Assembly (NCBI GenBank): GCA_029260335.1 | Contig: JAJDDL010000081.1 | Coordinates: 1-5,184, forward strand | Direction of reading: 5' to 3' | DNA from: Phycisphaerales bacterium | GTDB taxonomy: Bacteria; Planctomycetota; Phycisphaerae; Phycisphaerales; UBA1924 | Length of the DNA: 5,184 bases | Part shown: positions 1-5,184 of the stretch, in pieces | Layout of the letters: every line of letters begins with the position of its first letter | Numbering within the stretch: position 1 is the stretch's first letter | Notes under the pieces: generated by a model | Told to the model about the DNA's origin: nothing | What the model saw: only the letters and a program-made list of their open reading frames with translations | The model's database searches: none | Program-made: the position numbers and the translations under genes

Positions 1-1342
1 GTCCAGAATCAACAAGGCCGTTGGCATCGATGTTTGGCCCGGTGAGAAGGAAATCGATGGCGCCGTCGCCATCAAAGTCGCCCGCGCCGGCGGTAGACCA
101 GCCAAGGAATCCGTTCGCGTGCGTGCTGTGGTAGCTCGTGAGGACCTCTCCGGTGTCTCCTGCGAGCAGGTAGCATGCGCCCGCTCGGTTCGCAACCGTG
201 CTCTCTTGGAATGAGGCGACGATGAGGTCTCCCACGCCATCGAAGTTCGCGTCACCGCAGCCTCGGCCGATGCCCATCAGTTCGCCGTCGGTTGCGCCCG
301 CTCGGCTCCACAGGAGCGTGCCGTCGGCTCCGGAATAGACCGAGAATCGACCTCTGCCGACGCCGCCGCCGGTGTCACCGAGGTCGCCCACGTAGATGTC
401 GTTGATGCCATCGCCCGAGACATCGCCTGGGCTACCGACGAATCCAGATCCGAAGTTGCTTGCGGTCGATCCGCCGGGGATCGGCGAGAACGGGAGTTGC
501 GAGGCGTCTGCGCCGCTGTAGACGTAGACCTCGCCTTGGCCTTGGGCGCCGCCGCCGGGAGCTCCGACGACAAAGTCGGCTTTTCCATCGCCTGTAATGT
601 CACCGATGCCGCTCACGCCGCCGCCGAAGAACGTCGCGCCACCCGGCCCGTCGATGGCATAGATGAGTTCGAACGGCGCGACGGCCGAGTAGACATACGC
701 TCGACCGATTCTGACCCCGCCCGATCGATAGGTCGGGCTGCCGATGAGGATGTCGGTCTTGCCATCGCCGTTGATGTCATCGATCGAGTCGGTCATGGCA
801 CTGCCCGCGCCCGAGGTGGGCGTGCCGAACGCGTGGGCGAAGCCGGCACCGGTCCATGTGTGCACGGTGGATCCATCAAAGCCCGAGATCAGATGCACAT
901 TGCCCGGCCCGACGAAGCGTTGGAATGACTGGGTGTCTGGTGCGCCATACGCGTAGTCTGCGCAGCCATCGCCGGTCACGTCGCCTAATGCGACGATCGC
1001 GAAGTTTGTGACGGCGTTGCCCTCTTCACCCTCGTGGACGCGCAAGAGCTCGCCGTCGGCGCCGGAGAACACGTACATCTTGCCCGCGTCCGGGCCTGCA
1101 TCGGCCTCAAAGCGAGCCCCGATCCCGACGTCGGGGACACCATCGCAGTCCACGTCGCCCAGGATGCGCACGACCGTGCCCAGGCGATCGGTTGCTTCCA
1201 AGCCGGTCCAGTCCTCAATCACCCTGACTGGTTCATCGAACTGTGCCAATGCGACCGTGGACAAAGAGAGAGCGAGCAGGGAGATCGCCTCGTGCAACGT
1301 GTTACACGACCTGTGTGATGTGGCAGGAGATTGCTGGCTCAT
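1..1342 (-). CDS. Secreted FG-GAP (integrin alpha-type) repeat protein, C-terminus beyond window
   Basis: The frame is open for 447 codons from an ATG at 1342-1340 to the left edge, so the end is missing. Residues 1-33 look like a Sec signal peptide: a polar N-terminus with His and Arg, a hydrophobic stretch AISLLALSLSTVALA (19-33), and a likely cut after ALA. The mature part is built of FG-GAP repeats with Asp-rich calcium loops: GDVDCDG at 62, GDVTGDG at 120, DDINGDG at 188, GDITGDG at 247, GDVSGDG at 306, GDANFDG at 363 and GDFDGDG at 421. Each continues as xxDhhhG, often with GAP or GSP. The family folds as a calcium-binding beta-propeller, and seven repeats would make one full propeller. 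Role is probably extracellular or surface adhesion or structure; the ligand is unknown. No Shine-Dalgarno is visible, and in-frame ATGs at 1387 and 1420 are alternatives; 1342 is preferred because it puts the hydrophobic core at the usual distance. The left-edge part could hold a sorting signal that is not visible here. Confidence 0.9.
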   Translation of the reverse strand, partial: MSQQSPATSHRSCNTLHEAISLLALSLSTVALAQFDEPVRVIEDWTGLEATDRLGTVVRILGDVDCDGVPDVGIGARFEADAGPDAGKMYVFSGADGELLRVHEGEEGNAVTNFAIVALGDVTGDGCADYAYGAPDTQSFQRFVGPGNVHLISGFDGSTVHTWTGAGFAHAFGTPTSGAGSAMTDSIDDINGDGKTDILIGSPTYRSGGVRIGRAYVYSAVAPFELIYAIDGPGGATFFGGGVSGIGDITGDGKADFVVGAPGGGAQGQGEVYVYSGADASQLPFSPIPGGSTASNFGSGFVGSPGDVSGDGINDIYVGDLGDTGGGVGRGRFSVYSGADGTLLWSRAGATDGELMGIGRGCGDANFDGVGDLIVASFQESTVANRAGACYLLAGDTGEVLTSYHSTHANGFLGWSTAGAGDFDGDGAIDFLLTGPNIDANGLVDSG

Positions 1343-1643
1343 AAGCCGGCGTGCTTGGAGGGACGTGGTGGAGCAAGATCTCGACATTGAATGGGACACG
1401 GTCTTCTCCAAGCGGCGCATCTGCGCAGCGGGTCATGCGATGCTCGTGCGACTCAAGCCACCGGCATGATGCAACCTACAAGGCACGACCTCACAGAACT
1501 AGGACGATCCGAGCACTAGATAGCTGTTTCACTTGGTGTTTCTTGCTCTCTTACAGCGAGGTCGGTGCAGACATAGCCACCAACGAGGTTTTCGATGGTG
1601 GTGATTGCATCGGCTATCTTGTTCGGGTCTGTTGCGTAGTGAA
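1343..1643. other. Intergenic stretch between two minus-strand genes
   Basis: This 301-base stretch separates the response-regulator stop from the FG-GAP start. It should contain the promoter of the FG-GAP gene, but I cannot point to convincing -35 and -10 boxes. Near the regulator it holds an imperfect hairpin (1577-1601) and a minus-strand frame without stops (1680 to 1516) that reads like protein but has no ATG, GTG or TTG start. The plus-strand open frame across 1351-1659 has a composition unlike its neighbours (rich in Cys, Ser and Arg) and I treat it as chance. No tRNA, repeat array or insertion-sequence end was seen. Confidence 0.6.
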
Positions 1644-1680
1644 TCAGCTCGCTGACTGATCGTTCGGGGGCGGGTCTTGC
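1516..1680 (-). pseudogene. Open frame resembling a detached C-terminal extension of the response regulator
   Basis: On the minus strand the codons from 1680 to the TAG at 1518-1516 are open for 54 codons. They lie in the frame reached if the regulator gene had one more G in the G5 run at 1666-1670 (plus strand). The conceptual peptide is helix-like: SVSELIHYATDPNKIADAI, then TTIENLVGGYVCTDLAVREQ, then a polar tail. Second codon positions are the poorest in G+C (by hand about 56, 44 and 52 percent for positions 1, 2 and 3), which is compatible with coding but weaker than in the clear genes. It lacks a usual start codon and begins directly after an in-frame TGA (1683-1681), so it is not expected to be translated alone. 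It may be a decayed extension of the regulator, the product of a base error in this sequence, or a chance open frame. Confidence 0.3.
1577..1601 (-). terminator. Imperfect hairpin downstream of the response regulator
   Basis: Plus-strand arms CCACCA (1577-1582) and TGGTGG (1596-1601) pair fully. After one A-A mismatch, CGA (1584-1586) pairs with TCG (1592-1594) around a five-base loop. It lies 43 bases past the regulator stop in the direction of transcription. No T-run follows on the minus strand, so it is not a standard intrinsic terminator. It may stop transcription weakly, protect a 3' end, or be incidental to a coding frame that also crosses it. Confidence 0.35.
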
Positions 1681-2129
1681 TCACCCCTGAGCTTCTTCAT
1701 CTCCGCAAGCGTCGCGTCGAGTTGTGAGCGAAGCTGGCGTACGCGAAGAAGCGATCGCACACGCGTGACGAGTTCGAGCTTCTGCACAGGCTTGGTCAGA
1801 AAGTCGTCGGCCCCGGCTTCGACCGCGCGTTCAACATCGCCCACCTCGTTGAGCGCGGTTACCATGACGATCGGGATGCCGCGGGTCTTTTCGTCGCGTT
1901 TGAGGCGTTCGCAGACCTGGTAGCCGCTGACCATGGGCATCATGATGTCGAGCAGGATCAGATCGGGCGGGTCTTGCTGGACCATGTCCAGGGCCTCTTG
2001 GCCATCGCGGGCGATAGGCAGATCGCACTCCAGATCGTCCAGGTAGGCCACCAGCAACTCGACGTTCTGGGGGTTGTCATCGACGATGAGCACGGTGTTG
2101 CCGCGGAGGGTTGTCTCGGCTTCGCTCAT
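1644..2129 (-). CDS. Single-domain response regulator (PleD-type receiver) with short coiled-coil tail
   Basis: The 161-residue product is almost entirely a CheY-like receiver domain (about residues 12-128). The phosphorylation set is complete: acidic pair D17-D18 in VDDN, phosphoacceptor D61 in LLDIMMP, switch T91 in VMVTAL, and K113-P114 in FLTKP. The wording around GDVERAVEAGADDFLTKP and the LELVTRVRSLLRVR stretch matches receivers usually fused to GGDEF or HD-GYP output domains, as in PleD or RpfG. Here no output domain follows; the tail (about 127-150) is a charged, probably coiled helix, then a Pro- and Ser-rich end. It probably receives phosphate from a histidine kinase encoded elsewhere and acts through protein contacts in the cytoplasm. 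The start is the ATG at 2129; a GGAGGT lies 13 bases upstream, rather far. The open frame extends upstream on the minus strand but only antisense to the neighbouring genes. The C-terminal end may be shortened by a frameshift at the G5 run 1666-1670. Confidence 0.92.
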   Translation of the reverse strand: MSEAETTLRGNTVLIVDDNPQNVELLVAYLDDLECDLPIARDGQEALDMVQQDPPDLILLDIMMPMVSGYQVCERLKRDEKTRGIPIVMVTALNEVGDVERAVEAGADDFLTKPVQKLELVTRVRSLLRVRQLRSQLDATLAEMKKLRGEQDPPPNDQSAS

Positions 2130-2142
2130 GCCCAGACAATAC

Positions 2143-2148
2143 ACCTCC
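2143..2148 (-). promoter_or_regulatory. Possible Shine-Dalgarno of the response regulator
   Basis: The minus strand reads GGAGGT here, 13 bases before the ATG at 2129. The match to the anti-Shine-Dalgarno is strong but the spacing is longer than usual. No ATG, GTG or TTG start lies in frame between them, so the ATG at 2129 remains the best start. Confidence 0.45.
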
Positions 2149-2225
2149 GGTGGGCCTCGCCGCGATAGCCCGGCAACCTTCCGTGATTTCATTTGTTGGA
2201 CTCTTGGAGGGAAATGGGGTAACAA

Positions 2226-2256
2226 TCCCTTCGGAGGGAGTTTTTCAAAACTCCGA
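2226..2256 (+). promoter_or_regulatory. Overlapping alternative hairpins in the divergent intergenic region (attenuator- or operator-like)
   Basis: Three pairings compete. TCCCT (2226-2230) pairs with AGGGA (2235-2239) around TCGG and is followed by G and TTTTT (2241-2245), which looks like a small intrinsic terminator on the plus strand. GGAGTTTT (2237-2244) is a perfect inverted repeat of AAAACTCC (2247-2254). TCGGAG (2231-2236) is also the inverted repeat of CTCCGA (2251-2256). Forming either of the latter two would break the terminator-like stem. The element lies about 70 bases before the plus-strand small-protein gene and about 100 bases before the minus-strand regulator. A leader attenuator, a repressor operator and coincidence are all possible; no known riboswitch is recognised. 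Confidence 0.35.
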
Positions 2257-2313
2257 CAACTTGAGAGAACGCTGGGTTCCGTTTGGGATTTGGCTACGTG
2301 GGTGTGTTTACGC

Positions 2314-2318
2314 AGGGG
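2314..2318 (+). promoter_or_regulatory. Shine-Dalgarno of the DUF3788-like gene
   Basis: AGGGG lies six bases before the ATG at 2325 and favours this start over the in-frame TTG at 2283 and the GTGs at 2298 and 2304. Confidence 0.55.
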
Positions 2319-2324
2319 TGGTCT

Positions 2325-2801
2325 ATGGCATTGTCGGTTGTTCAACGCCGTTCGTGGACCGATAAGTTCACGATCCCGCCGATCGAGGCATTGCTCGAAG
2401 AGTTTCCTGAGGAGATTCGTCCGCGGATAGATGAGCTTCGCGAGCAGGTTCGCTCGGTCAAAGGGGCGAGAGAGCAGCTCAGTTGGATGGGCATCCCATG
2501 GCGATGGACGCTGGTGTACAAGATGCGAGGCCAAGGCGGACACGCGCTTGCGTATCTCATTCTCGACCCCGCGGCTCCCCGATTGAGCATCCCACTGACC
2601 GCTGATCAGGTCTGTGCCCTTGAACTGAGCACTTTGACCAAGGCCCAGGAAGATGCCCTTCTTGATGGGACCAAGGTCGGCACACAGCTCTGGGCGAGCT
2701 TCGCCGTGGATGAGGAAACCACCGCAGACGATGTCGCTCGGATGCTCGACGCAGCGCAGACATCGCCTGAGGTGGTCCAGGCTTCGAGCGCCGGAGGCTG
2801 A
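2325..2801 (+). CDS. Small conserved-type protein of uncertain family (DUF3788-like pattern)
   Basis: The predicted product has 158 residues, no signal peptide and no membrane segment, so it is probably cytoplasmic. Residues 18-50 form charged helices (IEALLEEFPEEIRPRIDELR). Residues 51-90 read as beta-strands with a Trp-rich core: LSWMGIPWRWTLVYK, ALAYLIL, RLSIPL. Then come a helical part (TADQV to ALLDG), a strand (LWASFAV, 122-128) and a final helix (TADDVARMLDAA). This order of strands and helices resembles the small DUF3788 and YdhG/MmcQ-like domains, but I recognise no diagnostic motif and the family call is a guess. No catalytic residues can be named. The ATG at 2325 is chosen for its AGGGG ribosome site. 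The stop is 40 bases before dacB on the same strand, so the two are probably co-transcribed, although no functional link is known. The Ser- and Gly-rich last ten residues are probably disordered. Confidence 0.8.
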   Translation: MALSVVQRRSWTDKFTIPPIEALLEEFPEEIRPRIDELREQVRSVKGAREQLSWMGIPWRWTLVYKMRGQGGHALAYLILDPAAPRLSIPLTADQVCALELSTLTKAQEDALLDGTKVGTQLWASFAVDEETTADDVARMLDAAQTSPEVVQASSAGG

Positions 2802-2825
2802 TCGGGCCGATACCGCAGACATTCC

Positions 2826-2832
2826 AAGGAGG
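2826..2832 (+). promoter_or_regulatory. Strong Shine-Dalgarno of dacB
   Basis: AAGGAGG lies nine bases before the ATG at 2842. It fixes this start over the longer open frame that extends upstream to 2653, which would overlap the preceding gene and lack a signal peptide. Confidence 0.85.
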
Positions 2833-2841
2833 CTGACAAGG

Positions 2842-4359
2842 ATGTCGCAACGGTTTTCCCGATGGCGTGCGCTGGGTGCAGTGCTCACAGTGGCGGTTGG
2901 TGCGTTCACGGCAGCCGCGGATATACAGAATGAGGTCGAGCGTGCGATCAGTGCCGCGGCGATTCCCGGTGTCCGGGTTGGCGTGAGCATCATCGATCTG
3001 TCCACGGATCAGCCGATCGTCGCGTACGACGCGGGCCGACCGATGATCCCGGCATCCAATATGAAACTGATCACCACGGGCTCGGCGTTGGCCGTGCTTG
3101 GTGAAGATTTCGCATTTCGCACGGAGTTTGTGCTCTCTGGGGACCGGCTGATTGCAGTTGGCTCCGGAGACCCGGCCTTTGGTGATCCCGAAATCCTCGC
3201 GATGAGCGATCCACCCCTCTCGACCGATGAGCTCTTGGATGCGATCGCTCGAGCGATCAAAGATGGCGGGGTTGAGAAGCTGAGTGAGATCGTGGTGGAC
3301 GACCGGGTCTTTGATCGCGAGACCATCCACGACGCTTGGCCTCGTGATCAGCTCGACCGGCACTACTGCGCGGCGGTCGCCGGGTTCTCCTTCCACCGCA
3401 ATGTGATTGATTTCTATCCGAGGCCCGCCAAGCACGCGGGCAATCAGCCGTCGTTCACGATCGAGCCGGAGATGCCTTGGATCACCAACGAGGTAACCAA
3501 TCGGGCGAAGACCGTCGCCAGCGGCACGAACCGGTGGGGCGTGCTACGGCACAGCAGCCGGAACGAGTTCACGCTCTTCGGCGATGTGCGCCGCCGCGCA
3601 GAGGCACCCGAACGCGAAGCGGTGCATTCCCCCAACACGTTCTGGGGCGAGTTGTTTGCGGCACGCTTGCAGACCGCAGGGGTCTCTGTTGGCGATGGAA
3701 AGCAGAGCGCCCGCGCGTCCACGCGGCTAGCGGAGTTTCACGAGGTCTTTGAGGACCAGCGTCCCTTGGTCGTCGTATCCACGCCGCTTCGGGCCATCTT
3801 GCGCTTGTGCAACAAGGACTCGGTCAATCTCTACGCCGAGGCGATGATCAAGCGGATGGGCCACGAGGTCGCCAAGACCAACGGTTCGTGGGAGAACGGT
3901 GCGGCGGTGGTGCGGATGATTCTCGCCGAGCGTCTCGGCCCGCAAGCCGCGTCGACCACGACGATCAGTGATGGTTCAGGGATGAGCCGGTTGAACCGTG
4001 TGAGCCCTTTGACGTTTTCGACTTGGCTCGGCGCGATGTGGGCGGATTCAGAGCTGCACGACGCCTTTGTGACGTCCTTGCCCACGCGAGGCGAGGGGAC
4101 TCTGGAAGATCGATTCAAGCGCACACCATTGAACCACGAGGTGCGGGCGAAGTCGGGGTTCATCAACCACGTCTACACGCTCTCGGGGTATGTGATTGAT
4201 CGCAAAGCCAACCGTGCCGTCGCGTTCAGCATCTTGCTCAATGACGTGCCGATGGGCCAGGGTTGGAAGGCCAAGCAATTGCACGAGCAGATCGTGCAGG
4301 CCGCTGATGAGTGGTTGAGTGAGCAGTCCCGCGTGTTTGTCGAGGCCCAGGGCGGCTAG
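2842..4359 (+). CDS. dacB: D-alanyl-D-alanine carboxypeptidase/endopeptidase, PBP4 type (peptidase S13)
   Basis: The 505-residue product has the size and motif order of the DacB/PBP4 family, periplasmic serine peptidases that remove terminal D-Ala from peptidoglycan stem peptides or cut D-Ala-meso-DAP cross-links. Residues 1-26 form a signal peptide: Arg-rich start, hydrophobic LGAVLTVAVGAFTAAA, cut near AAA-D. The active-site motifs are SNMK (SxxK, nucleophile S72 and K75), SVN (SxN, 327-329) and KSG (437-439). Family features include GSGDP (107-111), YCAAVAGFSFHRNVIDF in the inserted region, NLYAEAMIK after SxN, and SDGSGMSR (376-383). About 250 residues separate SxxK from SxN, as expected for the extra domains of this family. 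The third motif has Ser where KTG is usual; the swap is conservative and activity is expected. The start is fixed by AAGGAGG. It lies 40 bases after the small upstream gene and 35 before the DUF1573 gene, suggesting one envelope-related transcript. Confidence 0.95.
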   Translation: MSQRFSRWRALGAVLTVAVGAFTAAADIQNEVERAISAAAIPGVRVGVSIIDLSTDQPIVAYDAGRPMIPASNMKLITTGSALAVLGEDFAFRTEFVLSGDRLIAVGSGDPAFGDPEILAMSDPPLSTDELLDAIARAIKDGGVEKLSEIVVDDRVFDRETIHDAWPRDQLDRHYCAAVAGFSFHRNVIDFYPRPAKHAGNQPSFTIEPEMPWITNEVTNRAKTVASGTNRWGVLRHSSRNEFTLFGDVRRRAEAPEREAVHSPNTFWGELFAARLQTAGVSVGDGKQSARASTRLAEFHEVFEDQRPLVVVSTPLRAILRLCNKDSVNLYAEAMIKRMGHEVAKTNGSWENGAAVVRMILAERLGPQAASTTTISDGSGMSRLNRVSPLTFSTWLGAMWADSELHDAFVTSLPTRGEGTLEDRFKRTPLNHEVRAKSGFINHVYTLSGYVIDRKANRAVAFSILLNDVPMGQGWKAKQLHEQIVQAADEWLSEQSRVFVEAQGG

Positions 4360-4394
4360 TTCGCGGCCGGGACTCGCGTGCATATCATTCCTGC

Positions 4395-5084
4395 GTGATT
4401 CGTCGACGAAGCATGGTGTTGGGTGCGCTGGCAATCTTCGGATGTGCTGCCGGTGCCGGTGTGTTCTTTGTGAGCCGCGCGCCGATGCTTGTTCTCGAGC
4501 CCGGCACGCAAACGGTCACTGTGCCGATCAATACGGTTTCATTTGCTGAGTTCACAGTTCGCAACAACCACCCGTGGCGCAACGCCGAGGTGGAGTTTGT
4601 GAAGGCTCAGTGCGGGTGCTTTCGAGTCGGCGAGTTTCCAAAGCAGATCGCGTCGGGCAAGAGCGGGCGCGTCACGCTGGAGATTCTGATTGGCCCAAAC
4701 GGCGGTCATGTGCACAATACGCTGCAGGTGCATCTTGCCAGCGGAGGTCGCCTGGAAGCGGATATAGACGTTGCTCCGATTCCACCGTTTGCTGGTTGGC
4801 CGAAAACGGTTGAGGGCGACTACGACCCACAATCCCAGACGACTCTCATCAGTATCGATTCGCGTTACCGCGCACAGGTTGTTCTGGCTCAGGGGCAAAC
4901 GCCGTCTGGTGATCTGATTGAGACGTTCTATGACCCCGAGCAGGGCACGATTGCGCTCGTCGATCCCACCGAGGGCGCAGAACTCAGCCTGACGTTCATG
5001 ACCCCTGACGGCGAGGACACATGGACGGGTCAGATCACTGCACCAACCGCAGCAAGCGGGTCGGGTGAGAATCCGCCGTCCTAG
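4395..5084 (+). CDS. Membrane-anchored DUF1573 domain protein
   Basis: The product has 229 residues from a GTG start. Residues 3-5 are RRR, followed by a hydrophobic segment (about 7-26) that probably anchors the protein in the inner membrane with the rest outside the cytoplasm. A Cys at 17 has Ile-Phe-Gly before it, a poor lipobox, so a lipoprotein is possible but less likely. Residues about 33-118 fit DUF1573, an immunoglobulin-like beta-sandwich: FTVRNNHPWRNAEVEFVKAQ, the hallmark Cys-Gly-Cys (73-75), then the P-x-x-I-x-x-G-x-S-G stretch (82-91) and a Gly-rich turn. The remaining about 100 residues look beta-rich, perhaps a second sandwich, ending in a Ser/Gly/Pro tail. Molecular function of the family is not established. 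The GTG is preferred to the ATG at 4413 because only it includes the RRR; no clear Shine-Dalgarno is seen. The stop begins a strong hairpin. Proximity to dacB suggests co-transcription. Confidence 0.85.
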   Translation: MIRRRSMVLGALAIFGCAAGAGVFFVSRAPMLVLEPGTQTVTVPINTVSFAEFTVRNNHPWRNAEVEFVKAQCGCFRVGEFPKQIASGKSGRVTLEILIGPNGGHVHNTLQVHLASGGRLEADIDVAPIPPFAGWPKTVEGDYDPQSQTTLISIDSRYRAQVVLAQGQTPSGDLIETFYDPEQGTIALVDPTEGAELSLTFMTPDGEDTWTGQITAPTAASGSGENPPS

Positions 5085-5106
5085 TCTGCAGCTCGCGCTG
5101 CGACTA
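5082..5106. terminator. Stop-to-stop hairpin, probable bidirectional terminator
   Basis: TAGTC (5082-5086) pairs with GACTA (5102-5106) and GCAGC (5088-5092) with GCTGC (5097-5101), around a TCGC loop, with a single unpaired T at 5087. This is ten base pairs. The left arm starts with the TAG of the DUF1573 gene and the right arm ends with the TAG (read as CTA) of the apparent convergent minus-strand gene. Neither side has a clear T-run, so it is not a textbook intrinsic terminator, but its placement between converging genes fits termination or 3'-end protection. Confidence 0.5.
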
Positions 5107-5184
5107 TTGGCAATCGGCGGTGTACTCGTCCCATCGGCGGTCGACGAGTTCAAGAGTGTCCCGGTTCATTTGGATAATCGGCGG
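5104..5184 (-). CDS. C-terminal end of a convergent unknown protein
   Basis: From the right edge the minus strand is open for 26 codons to a TAG at 5106-5104. The visible residues include MNRDTLELVDRRWDEYTADC, a hydrophilic helix-like end typical of a real C-terminus. About 69 percent of third positions are G or C by hand count, in line with the neighbours. The stop falls on the hairpin shared with the DUF1573 gene, as expected for a convergent pair. The start and most of the gene are outside the window, and no family can be named. The competing reading is a plus-strand GTG frame from 5065 with a signal-peptide-like beginning; it overlaps the DUF1573 end, runs through the hairpin and lacks a ribosome site, so I prefer the minus strand. 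Confidence 0.45.
   Translation of the reverse strand, partial: PPIIQMNRDTLELVDRRWDEYTADCQ

Noticed and set aside
497..928. Plus-strand 143-codon frame rich in Ala, Arg and Asp, and similar frames across 744-1469.
   Set aside because: They are antisense shadows of the Asp- and Gly-rich FG-GAP repeats.
1351..1659. Plus-strand 102-codon frame in the gap between the minus-strand genes.
   Set aside because: Composition is Cys-, Ser- and Arg-rich without a recognisable domain, there is no ribosome site, and it runs into the 3' end of the regulator.
2653..2841. Upstream extension of the dacB frame by 63 codons.
   Set aside because: It overlaps the preceding gene, is Arg- and Ser-rich like an out-of-frame shadow, and would bury the signal peptide; AAGGAGG marks the ATG at 2842.
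2130..3005. Minus-strand extension of the response-regulator frame by 292 residues.
   Set aside because: It runs antisense through two well-supported plus-strand genes and shows no domain; the receiver begins just after the ATG at 2129.
2557..3435. Long minus-strand open frame (292 codons) antisense to dacB and its upstream gene.
   Set aside because: It has no domain wording and is explained by high G+C opposite two genes with clear motifs, signal peptide and ribosome sites.
4395..4480. Lipoprotein signal around Cys 17 of the DUF1573 protein.
   Set aside because: Phe at the position two before Cys does not fit the usual lipobox, and the hydrophobic run continues past the Cys, favouring an uncleaved anchor.
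5065..5184. Plus-strand GTG frame of 40 codons with an Arg-rich, hydrophobic signal-peptide-like beginning.
   Set aside because: It overlaps the DUF1573 end by 20 bases, crosses the strong hairpin, has no ribosome site, and its third-position G+C (about 59 percent) is lower than that of the competing minus-strand frame. It remains the main alternative.

Overview
The window reads as ordinary chromosomal DNA from a free-living, moderately GC-rich bacterium. It holds a secreted FG-GAP (integrin-type) beta-propeller protein, a short membrane-anchored DUF1573 protein, a PleD-type receiver protein without an output domain, and a DacB with planctomycete-like wording. Together these suggest Planctomycetota, perhaps Phycisphaerae. 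That placement is inference from gene style only; there is no rRNA or other marker. I see no mobile element, CRISPR array, tRNA or rRNA, and no clear multi-gene defence or biosynthetic system.

Layout. Positions 1-1342 (minus strand) hold an exported FG-GAP repeat protein, cut by the left edge. Seven calcium-loop repeats are visible at about 58-68-residue spacing, enough for a seven-bladed propeller. Positions 1343-1643 have no confident gene; they hold a hairpin and an open frame that looks like a detached C-terminal extension of the next gene. Positions 1644-2129 (minus) encode a 161-residue single-domain response regulator with all receiver residues intact. Positions 2130-2324 separate divergent genes and contain overlapping, mutually exclusive hairpins resembling an attenuator or operator.

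From 2325 the plus strand carries a probable co-directional cluster: a 158-residue small protein of uncertain family (DUF3788-like in pattern), then dacB (penicillin-binding protein 4 type DD-carboxypeptidase/endopeptidase, peptidase family S13) after 40 bases, then a membrane-anchored DUF1573 protein after 35 bases. The DUF1573 stop codon begins a strong hairpin whose other arm ends in the stop codon of an apparent convergent minus-strand gene running off the right edge.

The clearest shared theme is the cell envelope: DacB trims or cuts peptidoglycan in the periplasm, the DUF1573 protein is probably anchored facing the same compartment, and the FG-GAP protein is exported. The small protein upstream of dacB and the response regulator have no demonstrated link to that theme beyond position. 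The points most worth a second look are a possible frameshift at a five-G run that removed about 50 residues from the response regulator, the competing hairpins before the plus-strand cluster, and the stop-to-stop hairpin near the right edge.
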